64,000 nt of DNA, taken from positions 47,010 through 111,009 of the forward strand of contig NZ_SIRE01000032.1 of assembly GCF_004307995.1 (NCBI RefSeq), given 5' to 3'. Shown piece after piece: positions 25,287 to 33,489 of this stretch. The stretch is from Paenibacillus thalictri. Lineage in GTDB: Bacteria > Bacillota > Bacilli > Paenibacillales > NBRC-103111. The position numbers and the translations under genes are program-made. The notes below the pieces were generated by a model that ran no database searches, had not been told where the DNA came from, and worked only from the letters and a program-made list of their open reading frames with translations. Within the stretch, counting starts at the first letter, position 1. The number at the start of each line of letters is the position of its first letter.

Positions 25287-26828
25287 TTAGTCCTCCGTGG
25301 AATCCGACCTCATTTTGATAACGGTATGTATCCGCAGCACGGCCGTCGCCACCTCCGCCGCAGCCTCCAACGCATGCAGCTTGACCGGGGCCGGATCGAC
25401 AATCCCCGCTTCAAGACAGTCTATCGTTAAACCGGTGTCGCAGTCAATGCCGATTGAATCGATGTTCCTCGCGATTTGCGCCGCTTTCACCTCTTCGACC
25501 TTCTCCAGCGGATTGTACCCGGCGTTGACGACTATCTGCGCAAGCGGTTTGCGCAATGCCTGCGCAGCGGCGCTTACGCCAAAACCTTCCATACCCTGCA
25601 CGGTTTCACGGTAGCGGTCGAGCTGATGGGCGACGGATATTTCCACAGCGCCGCCGCCGGGCAAATAGCCGCCTTTCAGCGCAGCCTGGACAGCCGATGC
25701 GGCGTCTTTGGCAATACGCAGCCGCTCGCCGACGATCTCGCTGGTGCTTGCGCCGACCACCACGGAAGCGGTCATCTTGCCGTTGCCTTGCTTGATCCTG
25801 ACGCATTCCATCCGCTCGTCATAAGCGATGTAACCGGCATGGCCGAGATATACAGGCAGATCCGTTACCGGCTTCTTTAATGCGCCTCGGCGGACCGGCT
25901 TCGCCCCTGTGTATTCGCATATACGGCGAAGCTCGGAACGCGGCACGCGCTGCAATATCATGATGCCGTGGTCGGTGCAAAACTGCTCCGCTTCCGGATC
26001 GACACCCCGGTCCGCAACAATCAGCCCGATCCGCAAATCGGTCAGTTTCTCCAAACTGGCGCGAAATTGCTCCCGCAGCTGCAAATAGGTTTGAAAGCCG
26101 GACTCGGTCATCAGCGCTTCCTCATCCAGCGTTTCGGGCTCCAACGCATCTTGCAGCACAAGTACGGGACCCGTGAACGGCTCGAAATCAAGCTGCGAAT
26201 TCATCGGCACTTTGGGAATCAACAAACCCGGCCATACTTCGCTAGCCGTTTTCCCATGAGCCGTAACGAGCTCGGAAAAGCGAAAGCCCTCTTCCTTCAG
26301 CTTGTCGTCGCCAAGCTGCCTGACTGCGTCGATAATCAGCCTGGCGATGTCATGCTGCTCCCGTCCGGCAATAAATGCAATCCGGTGCAGCATCGGGTCG
26401 TCGCAGCCCTCAATTATTCGGGCACGCTCCCGAAATGATTCCAGGGCGCGCGCCACCCCGTCCTGAATGCCCCGCACCACCTTGGCTACGGGTACTCCGC
26501 GGGTCACCTGCGCAACGCCTTCGGCGATCATCGCTCCGGCCAGCACAGTCGCCGTGGTCGTACCGTCCCCTACTTGCAGCTGCTGGGCGCGGGCGACTTG
26601 AATGAGCAGCCGCGCCGCGGGGTGGGTGACGTCCATTTGCTCCAATATCGTAACGCCGTCGTTGGTAATAATCACTTCGCCGTGAGCGCCGACCAGCATC
26701 GTATCAAGCCCTTTGGGCCCCAGCGTGCCCTCCACCGCGGAACAAATCGCTCTTACCGCACCGGCGTTATTAATCAGCGTGGCGTACTTTTCCTCATTAT
26801 CGTGAGTGCCCTGTTTGATCTGGCTCAT
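25287..26828 (-). CDS. TCP-1/thermosome-type (group III) chaperonin
   Basis: 513-residue chaperonin of the archaeal/eukaryotic TCP-1 superfamily, not GroEL. Motifs: LGPKGLDTMLVG at residues 37-47, TNDGVTILEQMDVTHPAARLL, the nucleotide motif VGDGTTTATVLAG (GDGTTT at 87-92), LKGGYLPGGGAVEISVA, NAGYNPLEKVEEV and GIVDPAPVKLHALEAA. Archaeal-like chaperonins inside dnaK operons are known from Carboxydothermus and some other firmicutes and were named group III. Its ATG overlaps the hrcA stop by 4 bases (ATGA), so it is translated with hrcA and controlled by CIRCE. Such proteins are expected to form double rings with a built-in lid. Confidence 0.92.
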   Translation of the reverse strand: MSQIKQGTHDNEEKYATLINNAGAVRAICSAVEGTLGPKGLDTMLVGAHGEVIITNDGVTILEQMDVTHPAARLLIQVARAQQLQVGDGTTTATVLAGAMIAEGVAQVTRGVPVAKVVRGIQDGVARALESFRERARIIEGCDDPMLHRIAFIAGREQHDIARLIIDAVRQLGDDKLKEEGFRFSELVTAHGKTASEVWPGLLIPKVPMNSQLDFEPFTGPVLVLQDALEPETLDEEALMTESGFQTYLQLREQFRASLEKLTDLRIGLIVADRGVDPEAEQFCTDHGIMILQRVPRSELRRICEYTGAKPVRRGALKKPVTDLPVYLGHAGYIAYDERMECVRIKQGNGKMTASVVVGASTSEIVGERLRIAKDAASAVQAALKGGYLPGGGAVEISVAHQLDRYRETVQGMEGFGVSAAAQALRKPLAQIVVNAGYNPLEKVEEVKAAQIARNIDSIGIDCDTGLTIDCLEAGIVDPAPVKLHALEAAAEVATAVLRIHTVIKMRSDSTED

Positions 26829-27850
26829 TTGTACCAGCGTCCCATCACGACGGCCAGCTCTTTCGAGAACCGGTCGAGCAAATGTATGACCCTTGCGTAT
26901 TCCATTCGTGTCGGTCCCAATATGCCAATCGTGCCTAAGGTATGCCCTTCAACCGAATAAGTTGCCGTAATCAGACTGCAATCGTTGATCGCTTCATTCC
27001 GGTTTTCTTCGCCGATGCATACCTGTATGCCGCTGGGCTTCTCGGCGAACAGCTTGACAAGAGATTGGGTTTGGGAGAGCATATCAAGAATAGTTTTCAC
27101 TTTTTCCACATCTTTAAACTCGGGCTGAATGAGCATATTTGTCGTGCCGCCCAAAAAAACCCGGTGTTCCTCGTCGTTATCCAGAACACTGTTCATCATA
27201 TTTAATAAGTCTTCATAGCCGGAAACATAACGGCTCATTTCCTGGCTGATTTCATTGTACAGCTTCGATTTGAACTGGTACAAAGGCACGTTGACCAAAC
27301 GGCTGTTCAGCAGATTGACCATCTTTTCGATTTCCGCCATTTGTACGCCTTCAGGAATCGTAACCGTCTTGTTCTCCACCTGGCCCGTATTCGTTACGAC
27401 GATAGCAACCGCCGTTCGGTCGTCCAAAGGCACAAATTGCAGCCGCTTGAGCGTCGTATTAAACACTTCCGGCCCAAGAACAATCGATGTATAGTTAGTA
27501 AGCTGGGACAAAATCATCGCGACCTGCTGAATGACCTGCTCCATCTCTTGAATTTTTTCGGCAAAGAAATGCTTCAGCACGTCGACGTCCTGGTCACTCG
27601 TATGATGAAAATGAACCAGATTGTCTACATAATAACGGTATCCTTTGTTAGAAGGAATCCGTCCGGCGGACGTATGAGGCTGCTCCAAAAAGCCCATTTC
27701 CTCAAGGTCCGACATTTCGTTGCGAATCGTGGCTGGACTGAAACCGACATTTCCTCTTTTGGAGATGCTGCGTGAACCGATCGGCTCACCCGAACGAATG
27801 TAGTCATCTACGATGGCGCTAAGTATTTGTTTTTGTCGTTCTGTCAACAT
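26825..27850 (-). CDS. hrcA: Heat-inducible repressor HrcA
   Basis: 341-residue repressor of class I heat-shock genes. N-terminal winged helix (MLTERQKQILSAIVDDYIRSG, then ISKRGNVGFSPATIRNEMSDL, EEMGFLEQPHTSAGRIPSNKGYR) and a C-terminal GAF-like dimer domain ending ELAVVMGRWYK. It binds CIRCE upstream (28001-28027) and depends on GroE in Bacillus for activity. It is first in the operon hrcA-chaperonin-grpE-dnaK-dnaJ. AGGAGG precedes ATG 27850, within an unusual hairpin-rich leader. Confidence 0.97.
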   Translation of the reverse strand: MLTERQKQILSAIVDDYIRSGEPIGSRSISKRGNVGFSPATIRNEMSDLEEMGFLEQPHTSAGRIPSNKGYRYYVDNLVHFHHTSDQDVDVLKHFFAEKIQEMEQVIQQVAMILSQLTNYTSIVLGPEVFNTTLKRLQFVPLDDRTAVAIVVTNTGQVENKTVTIPEGVQMAEIEKMVNLLNSRLVNVPLYQFKSKLYNEISQEMSRYVSGYEDLLNMMNSVLDNDEEHRVFLGGTTNMLIQPEFKDVEKVKTILDMLSQTQSLVKLFAEKPSGIQVCIGEENRNEAINDCSLITATYSVEGHTLGTIGILGPTRMEYARVIHLLDRFSKELAVVMGRWYK

Positions 27851-27867
27851 GTCGGAAACCTCCTAAA

Positions 27868-27969
27868 AGTTTTGCGTAAGCAAAACTGGCTTCGTAAGCA
27901 TTTCACTTTGAGCTTTCTGTAAGAAAGCTAGCATCGTAAGCATCGGCTTGGTTTTGCGTAGGCAAAACG
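27868..27969 (-). other. Tandem small hairpins in the hrcA mRNA leader
   Basis: Between CIRCE and the hrcA ribosome binding site the transcript contains five copies of a CTTAC-centred motif (GTAAG on the plus strand at 27876, 27894, 27919, 27936; GTAGG at 27958). Copies 1, 3 and 5 form perfect short stem-loops: GTTTTGC/GCAAAAC twice and AGCTTTCT/AGAAAGCT. Copies 2 and 4 have weaker arms (GATGCTTACGATGC, ATGCTTACGAAGC). Function unknown; a repeat family or a structured leader. Confidence 0.75.
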
Positions 27970-28000
27970 ATTACCCCGCCTTGCCCGTTCTTTCCGGTCG

Positions 28001-28027
28001 TTAGCACTCTTGAAAGAGGAGTGCTAA
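28001..28027. promoter_or_regulatory. CIRCE operator
   Basis: TTAGCACTC-N9-GAGTGCTAA, a perfect match to the CIRCE consensus, 151 bases before the hrcA start. HrcA bound here represses hrcA, the chaperonin, grpE, dnaK and dnaJ. Confidence 0.98.
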
Positions 28028-28031
28028 CTCA

Positions 28032-28068
28032 TAATACAAAAATAACAGACCCTAAGGTCTGTTGTCAA
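28032..28068 (-). promoter_or_regulatory. Candidate sigma-A promoter of the heat-shock operon
   Basis: Minus strand: TTGACA (28063-28068), 18 bp, then TATTTT as -10; TATTAT a few bases further on is an alternative. CIRCE lies directly downstream, as expected for class I heat-shock promoters. The spacer contains the terminator hairpin of the upstream GNAT gene. Confidence 0.55.
28037..28063 (-). terminator. Terminator of GNAT gene, inside the hrcA promoter
   Basis: Minus-strand stem AACAGACC-TTAG-GGTCTGTT followed by ATTTTTG, starting 7 bases after the GNAT stop. The stem occupies the region between the -35 and -10 of the hrcA promoter. Confidence 0.8.
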
Positions 28069-28069
28069 G

Positions 28070-28543
28070 TCAATCCAGTCGTTTGAGCACGGCGATTTCA
28101 TCGCAGCAGTGCAGCTTTTTACAATGAATGCAGTCCGTCCAAACTTTCTCCGGGAATATTTCCTTTTGCACGACGCTAAAGCCGTTTCTTTCGAAAAAAG
28201 CGACCTCGTATGTCAGCGCCATTACCTTGGTAATGTTCATCTTTCTTGCTTCCTCTACCAGCCGGGTCACAATCATTTTGCCGATGCCCTTACCTTGGTA
28301 ACCGTCGCTTACGCCAAGCGAGCGAATTTCCACCAGATCCTGTCCGAGGCGGGTCAACGATCCGCAACCGATAAACTGCCCGTCTTCGTCCACAGCGATA
28401 ATAAACGAATCGATCTGGTCGTTCAACGCTTTCTTGCTGCGCGGAAGCATGATCCCTTTCTCCGCGTAGCCATTGATGATTTCATATAAATGATCGACGT
28501 CGTCCGCCGTTGCTTGTCTGCAGCTTACCGTTGTTGCAGTCAT
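28070..28543 (-). CDS. GNAT N-acetyltransferase (ArgA-like)
   Basis: 157-residue acetyl-CoA-dependent acetyltransferase. The acetyl-CoA loop GYQGKGIGKMIV is visible, with IRSLGVSDGYQG before it and ALTYEVAFFERNGF after it. A C-terminal CIHCKKLHCCDE segment has several cysteines, typical of the ArgA-like stand-alone amino-acid N-acetyltransferases found in firmicutes; that substrate is a family inference. It is an insertion between hemW and hrcA relative to B. subtilis and has its own terminator. Confidence 0.85.
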   Translation of the reverse strand: MTATTVSCRQATADDVDHLYEIINGYAEKGIMLPRSKKALNDQIDSFIIAVDEDGQFIGCGSLTRLGQDLVEIRSLGVSDGYQGKGIGKMIVTRLVEEARKMNITKVMALTYEVAFFERNGFSVVQKEIFPEKVWTDCIHCKKLHCCDEIAVLKRLD

Positions 28544-28612
28544 CCACCGTTCCCCCCACCGCTAAAAGTATATGAATAAATATACAACGAAACGTATAAA
28601 AAATTCAATCCC

Positions 28613-29788
28613 TTATTTTGCATCTTTTTCCTCGGACAGAAATTCAGCAAACACTTCGTTGCCCAGCAGCAGTCCCTGCTCCGACAAACGGCAGCCGCCG
28701 TCCACGACATCCAGCAATCCCTTGCCCCGCAGGCGCTGAATCGTATCGCCGAATACGGCGTCCATATTCTCGCCGAACTGCCTGTGGAAATCCGCGTCGC
28801 GCACCCCTCTCAGCAAACGCAAACCGACCATCATAAAATCCTCCATCGCTTCGCGGCGCGTCACTTCAAACTGGTCCAGACGAGGCAGCTCAGAGCGTGA
28901 GCCGTCGATATACGGCTGGATTCCTTTAATATTCACATGCCTCTCTCCATGCACATATCCGTGTGCGCCGGCGCCCAGGCCATAATAACTGTGATTGAGC
29001 CAATAAGCGCTGTTGTGCCGGCTTTCGTAACCCGCACGGGCGAAATTGCTGATTTCGTATTGCTCATATCCGGCGTTCTTCAGCCGTTCCATAATAAGCA
29101 GAAACATCTGCAGTTCTTCATCTTCGTCCGGCAGCGGCAGCTGATTTTTGTGATACAGCGTGTGGAACAGCGTGTTTTCCTCCACTTTTAAGCTGTAGAT
29201 GGAGTAATGCGGCAGCTCCAAACGCAGCGCCTCATCCAACGTAGCGGACATCGTTTGCAGCGTCTGCTTGGGCAGTCCGAACATCAAGTCGATCGACATA
29301 TTCGTAAACCCGACGCTGCGGGCATTTTCCAAACTGCGGTAGACGTCGTCGGTATTATGAATGCGGCCGATTCCGGCAAGCAGCTCGTTATCGAATGACT
29401 GCACGCCAAAGCTGATTCGGTTTACGCCGCCTTCCTTCATCGCCTGCAGTTTTTCCGCATCGGTTGTTCCCGGGTTCGCTTCCATCGAAAACTCCAGCGA
29501 GCCGCTTGTCGTATCAAAGTAGGTGCGCACGATCCGCAAAAACTTCTCCATCTGATCCGGAAGCAGCACGGTAGGCGTCCCTCCGCCGACAAAAATCGTA
29601 TCGATCCCGCCCGGCGGCACGGCTTTTACCGTCCGCTCGATCTCGCGTTCCAGCGCATCAAGGTATTCGTTTACCGGCTGGCCTTTCAGTACATACGAAT
29701 TGAAGTCGCAATAATGGCACTTATTTGTGCAAAATGGGATATGAATGTATACCGCACGCGGCGTTGTTGTTTTTCGGGCATCTATCAT
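28613..29788 (-). CDS. hemW: Radical SAM heme chaperone HemW
   Basis: 391-residue protein of the HemN-like radical SAM group. Cluster motif FCTNKCHYCDF (CxxxCxxC) at about residues 17-26, FVGGGTPTVL, and the HemW-type HNSAYWLNHSYYGLGAGAHGY segment. It was formerly annotated as oxygen-independent coproporphyrinogen oxidase, but members with this N-terminus bind heme and deliver it to respiratory enzymes. ATG 29788 (MIDARKTTTPRAVYIHIPF) has GGGGGTG upstream; codons before it are unlikely. It follows lepA, as in B. subtilis. Confidence 0.93.
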   Translation of the reverse strand: MIDARKTTTPRAVYIHIPFCTNKCHYCDFNSYVLKGQPVNEYLDALEREIERTVKAVPPGGIDTIFVGGGTPTVLLPDQMEKFLRIVRTYFDTTSGSLEFSMEANPGTTDAEKLQAMKEGGVNRISFGVQSFDNELLAGIGRIHNTDDVYRSLENARSVGFTNMSIDLMFGLPKQTLQTMSATLDEALRLELPHYSIYSLKVEENTLFHTLYHKNQLPLPDEDEELQMFLLIMERLKNAGYEQYEISNFARAGYESRHNSAYWLNHSYYGLGAGAHGYVHGERHVNIKGIQPYIDGSRSELPRLDQFEVTRREAMEDFMMVGLRLLRGVRDADFHRQFGENMDAVFGDTIQRLRGKGLLDVVDGGCRLSEQGLLLGNEVFAEFLSEEKDAK

Positions 29789-29830
29789 GGCAATCACCCC
29801 CGCTTTTCTTCCAGATTTAAGAAAGTAGTT

Positions 29831-29876
29831 CAAAAAGAAAGTAACCCACCTCATCATAAAGCCGGTGTGGGTTACT
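29831..29876 (-). terminator. Terminator after lepA
   Basis: Minus-strand arms AGTAACCCAC / GTGGGTTACT followed by TTCTTTTTG. It separates lepA from hemW. Confidence 0.88.
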
Positions 29877-29911
29877 CCCTCTACTATATAATACCGCCTG
29901 ATCGATAACGA

Positions 29912-31726
29912 TCAGTTATCGTCGATCTTCAGTACCGCCATAAACGCTTCCTGCGGCACTTCCACGCTGCCGACCTGCTTCATCCGCTTCTTGCCTTCTT
30001 TCTGTTTCTCCAGCAGCTTGCGTTTCCGGCTGATGTCGCCGCCGTAACATTTGGCAAGCACGTTTTTGCGCATCGCCTTGACGGTTTCGCGGGCGATGAC
30101 TTTCTGGCCGATCGCCGCTTGGATCGGCACTTCGAACATTTGCCGCGGGATCAGCTCGCGCAATTTCTCGCAGATGATCCGGCCGCGGTTATACGCGCGG
30201 TCGCGGTGCACGATAAACGATAAAGCATCCACCTGTTCGTTGTTAAGCAGGATTTCCATTTTAACAAGATTGGACCGCTTGTAGCCGGACAGCTCATAAT
30301 CAAACGAAGCATAACCCTTCGTGCTTGACTTCAGCTGATCGAAGAAATCATATACAATTTCCGAAAGCGGAATGTTATAGGTCAACGTAACACGAGTCGT
30401 GTCCAAATATTCCATGTTGATGAATTCGCCGCGTTTGCCTTGGCATAATTCCATAATCGCGCCGACATAGTCATTAGGAACGATAACCGCAGCCTTGACA
30501 TATGGCTCCTCGACATAGTCGATTTTGCCCGGCTCAGGGAACAAAGATGGATTTTCAATGCTGATCACTTCGCCGTTCGTCTGAGTGACTTTGAACACCA
30601 CGCTAGGCGCGGTAGTAATCAGCGGAATGTTGAATTCGCGCTCGATCCGCTCCTGAATGATTTCCATATGAAGCAAGCCGAGGAAGCCGCAGCGGAAGCC
30701 GAAGCCCAGCGCCGTCGACGTTTCCGGTTCAAAGCTGAGCGAGGCGTCGTTCAGCTGCAGCTTCTCCAGCGCTTCGCGCAAATCATTGTAATCCGAAGTC
30801 TCGATCGGATACAAACCGCAGAACACCATCGGGTTGATTTTGCGGTAACCCGGCAGCGGTTCCAGCGTCGGGTTCTTAGCGTCGGTGACCGTATCGCCGA
30901 CCCGTGTGTCGCCGACATTTTTAATTCCCGCGACGATAAATCCGACATCGCCGACCTGCAATTCGTCCACACTGCTCATGCGCGGCTTAAACGCGCCGAC
31001 TTCGATGACTTCAAACGTTTTCTCCGTCGCCATCATTTTGATTTTGGAACCGGATTTAATCGAACCGTCGATGACACGCACGTAGACGATTACGCCTTTG
31101 TACGGATCGAAATGCGAGTCGAAAATGAGCGCTTTCAGCGGCTTCTCGGGATCGCCCGTCGGCGCCGGAACCTTCTGCGTGACCTGCTCCAAAATTTCTT
31201 TAATGCCGATGCCCGCCTTAGCCGAAGCCAACACGGCTTCGCTTGCGTCAAGACCAATCACGTCTTCGACTTCCTGCTTGACCCGCTCCGGATCCGCCGA
31301 AGGCAAATCGATCTTATTGATGACTGGCAAAATCTCCAAATTGTTGTCGAGCGCCAAGTAGACGTTGGCAAGCGTCTGCGCTTCGATACCCTGCGCCGCG
31401 TCAACGACCAGCAGCGCGCCTTCGCAAGCGGCCAAACTGCGGGACACCTCGTACGTAAAGTCGACATGGCCCGGAGTATCAATCAGGTTCAAAATGTACT
31501 CTTCACCGTCGTCCGCGCGGTAATTCAGCCGCACGGCCTGAAGTTTAATCGTAATTCCCCGCTCGCGCTCCAGGTCCATCTGGTCGAGCACCTGCTCCTG
31601 CATTTCACGGGAAGAAAGAGCGCCCGTATACTCTAAGATCCGGTCGGCAAGCGTCGACTTGCCGTGGTCGATATGCGCTATGATACAAAAATTTCTAATT
31701 TTCTTTTGTCTCGATTGGATGTCCAT
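29912..31726 (-). CDS. lepA: Elongation factor 4 (LepA)
   Basis: 604-residue ribosome-associated GTPase. G1 motif AHIDHGKST, G3 DTPGHVDF, G4 NKIDLP, then EF-Tu-like domain II, EF-G-like domains, and the LepA-specific C-terminal domain (YKGGDISRKRKLLEKQ appears as CYGGDISRKRKLLEKQKEG). It starts at ATG 31726 (MDIQSRQKKIRNF) with GAGG 9 bases upstream. It acts on translocation or ribosome biogenesis. A strong own promoter lies just upstream (31768-31797). Confidence 0.97.
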   Translation of the reverse strand: MDIQSRQKKIRNFCIIAHIDHGKSTLADRILEYTGALSSREMQEQVLDQMDLERERGITIKLQAVRLNYRADDGEEYILNLIDTPGHVDFTYEVSRSLAACEGALLVVDAAQGIEAQTLANVYLALDNNLEILPVINKIDLPSADPERVKQEVEDVIGLDASEAVLASAKAGIGIKEILEQVTQKVPAPTGDPEKPLKALIFDSHFDPYKGVIVYVRVIDGSIKSGSKIKMMATEKTFEVIEVGAFKPRMSSVDELQVGDVGFIVAGIKNVGDTRVGDTVTDAKNPTLEPLPGYRKINPMVFCGLYPIETSDYNDLREALEKLQLNDASLSFEPETSTALGFGFRCGFLGLLHMEIIQERIEREFNIPLITTAPSVVFKVTQTNGEVISIENPSLFPEPGKIDYVEEPYVKAAVIVPNDYVGAIMELCQGKRGEFINMEYLDTTRVTLTYNIPLSEIVYDFFDQLKSSTKGYASFDYELSGYKRSNLVKMEILLNNEQVDALSFIVHRDRAYNRGRIICEKLRELIPRQMFEVPIQAAIGQKVIARETVKAMRKNVLAKCYGGDISRKRKLLEKQKEGKKRMKQVGSVEVPQEAFMAVLKIDDN

Positions 31727-31767
31727 CGTCCGTTTCCTCACTAACCTGCTAATGTACAATACTTTTC

Positions 31768-31797
31768 ATTATAGCAGTTGTAAGGGAACGTTAGCAA
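31768..31797 (-). promoter_or_regulatory. lepA promoter
   Basis: Minus strand TTGCTA (31792-31797), 18-bp spacer, perfect -10 TATAAT (31768-31773), about 40 bases before the lepA start. Confidence 0.7.
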
Positions 31798-31885
31798 TGC
31801 GTGAGTTCGCCGCACCCGCAATTGCCTATGAAGCACGCAGCCGCGGGGCGGGCCATCCGAATCTGAAAGGCGGCGCCGCAGCCGC

Positions 31886-32248
31886 TCAGCCGAAGATCCC
31901 GTCAAGCAGCGACACAAAAAATTTAATCCCATGGTAAGCGATGATCTGCAGCAAATCGCCCGCTTTGTTGCTGACCCGGTTGATCCCCGAATCGGCGGTT
32001 ACCTGTTCCCGCTGCGCCACTTCCTGCTCCGGCTTCGAATTGGAGGTTTCCGGCTTTTTGGCCGGCTGGGCGGCCTTGGCTTCAGGTTTCGCCGGCGGCT
32101 GTGCCGCAGCTGCCGATTTGACCGCGCTGCCCGCGCTTGCGGGTCCTTGCACCCGCTCAACGCCTTTGCCTGCCAAGTCGACGCCAAAAAAGATGCAGAA
32201 AGCGGCGATAAGCGAGATGATAAACAACTTTAAATAAAATTTACCCAT
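31886..32248 (-). CDS. yqxA: YqxA-like protein (DUF3679)
   Basis: 120-residue protein with one N-terminal membrane helix (KLFIISLIAAFCIFFGVDLAGKG), an Ala/Lys/Pro-rich linker of about 45 residues, and a hydrophobic C-terminal end (LLQIIAYHGIKFFVSLLDGIFG). Position between spoIIP and lepA is exactly that of B. subtilis yqxA, whose function is unknown. ATG 32248 has AAGGG 8 bases upstream; a GTG at 32257 would overlap the spoIIP stop by 4 bases. Confidence 0.82.
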   Translation of the reverse strand: MGKFYLKLFIISLIAAFCIFFGVDLAGKGVERVQGPASAGSAVKSAAAAQPPAKPEAKAAQPAKKPETSNSKPEQEVAQREQVTADSGINRVSNKAGDLLQIIAYHGIKFFVSLLDGIFG

Positions 32249-32253
32249 CGTCC

Positions 32254-33489
32254 TCACCCTTGCTTTTTACTGTCTTTGGAATCGGCCGGAGCATCTACCT
32301 TCTGCACGTTAAGAATAACTCCCGAGATCGCTTCCGCCAGCAAATCCGCGGTCCGGTAACATTCCTCAAGCGAATTGTACGGCCCGCCGACTTCGATCAG
32401 CACGTTGTTCGGCGAAAAATTCTGGTTGTACACGCCGTTGCCGTCAGCCGACTTGGCATGAATGCCTTTGGAGATGCCCGGATGCTTCGACTCCAGCGCA
32501 TCGTGAATTTTCGCGGCAAACTGCTCGTTTTCTTTCCAGCCCGGGTTTTTGCCGCCGATGATGAAGTACACTTGGGCATAATCTTTGCCGTCGATGGTGA
32601 CCGTCGTCTTGTCTCTTTTTTGCGAATCGCGGTGGATGTCGAAATAAAATTTCAGGTCGGAATGTGCCGCTAAAGCGTCCTGCAGCGTTTTTAAAGAGTA
32701 TTTATAGGAATACGCGTATTTAAAATCTTTAATCACCGAAGGATAATTCGTTTCGGAATGAACTGCCCCGATGCCGTCCTGCTCCAGTTTCTCCGCCAAA
32801 CGTTTGCCGACCAGCGTCACATTTGTTTTTGCGTCAAAAGCTTTATCCGGATCGCTGACTCCCGGCAGCTCGGGCAAATACGATTCCTGGTTGTGCGATT
32901 GGTAAATAAAAGCGATGTTTTTGCCTGCCGTCCGCGGAGGCGATGCGGTAACGGGCGGAGCCGGTACCACTTCCTTCACAGGCTGCGTCTCTACCGGCGT
33001 TGTTTCCGGAATCGCCGCCGCTGTGGCTTTTTCCAGCACCTCCAGCTTGGGCCCGTAATCTTCAGGCGTATCGTTGCCGGTGCTGATCCCTTTTCTTAAA
33101 ACGACCGCATCCTGCGACAGCCCCGGCACCTCGCCGGCAAGCATCGTCTTGGGGTCATTCGGATTGACCCCGGTGAGCAAATTAAACAGAAAGCCGGTCA
33201 CGTTGTGCTGGGAGAATGTAAACGACTGCCGGTCCTGCTGCATCCGGGGCAGCTCCATCGCCATCATATCGATAAAAAATTGACTGGAAACCGAAGACGA
33301 GACCCCTTTCATCGATGAGGAAGGCGCCGTATTCCCATATTTGGACTGTGCATATCCCAATATGCCCAGCAGTACCAAAAAAACAAAAGTATATGCCATG
33401 AGCCCAATAAATACTTTGCTCATCATCCCCGCTTCGCCGCCGGTTTTCCGCTGATTGTTAAGGCGTACCGCCCATTCGCTCCATTTCAT
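32254..33489 (-). CDS. spoIIP: Stage II sporulation protein P
   Basis: 411-residue membrane-anchored amidase/endopeptidase of the SpoIIDMP engulfment complex. One transmembrane helix near residues 25-45 (MMSKVFIGLMAYTFVFLVLL), a Pro-rich linker (PAPPVTASPPR), then the catalytic domain with YQSHNQESYLPEL, FYFDIHRDS and VLIEVGGPYNSLEE carrying the zinc ligands His and Glu. It removes septal peptidoglycan in the mother cell. AGGAGG precedes ATG 33489. The gpr protease gene that precedes it in B. subtilis is absent here. Confidence 0.95.
   Translation of the reverse strand: MKWSEWAVRLNNQRKTGGEAGMMSKVFIGLMAYTFVFLVLLGILGYAQSKYGNTAPSSSMKGVSSSVSSQFFIDMMAMELPRMQQDRQSFTFSQHNVTGFLFNLLTGVNPNDPKTMLAGEVPGLSQDAVVLRKGISTGNDTPEDYGPKLEVLEKATAAAIPETTPVETQPVKEVVPAPPVTASPPRTAGKNIAFIYQSHNQESYLPELPGVSDPDKAFDAKTNVTLVGKRLAEKLEQDGIGAVHSETNYPSVIKDFKYAYSYKYSLKTLQDALAAHSDLKFYFDIHRDSQKRDKTTVTIDGKDYAQVYFIIGGKNPGWKENEQFAAKIHDALESKHPGISKGIHAKSADGNGVYNQNFSPNNVLIEVGGPYNSLEECYRTADLLAEAISGVILNVQKVDAPADSKDSKKQG

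Noticed and set aside
27868..27969. CRISPR-like array.
   Set aside because: Repeats are only 5-18 bases, differ among copies, have unequal spacing, and no cas genes are present.
30668..31636. Plus-strand ORF of 322 codons opposite lepA.
   Set aside because: Arg/His/Phe-rich composition typical of antisense frames of GC-rich conserved genes; lepA on the minus strand is certain.
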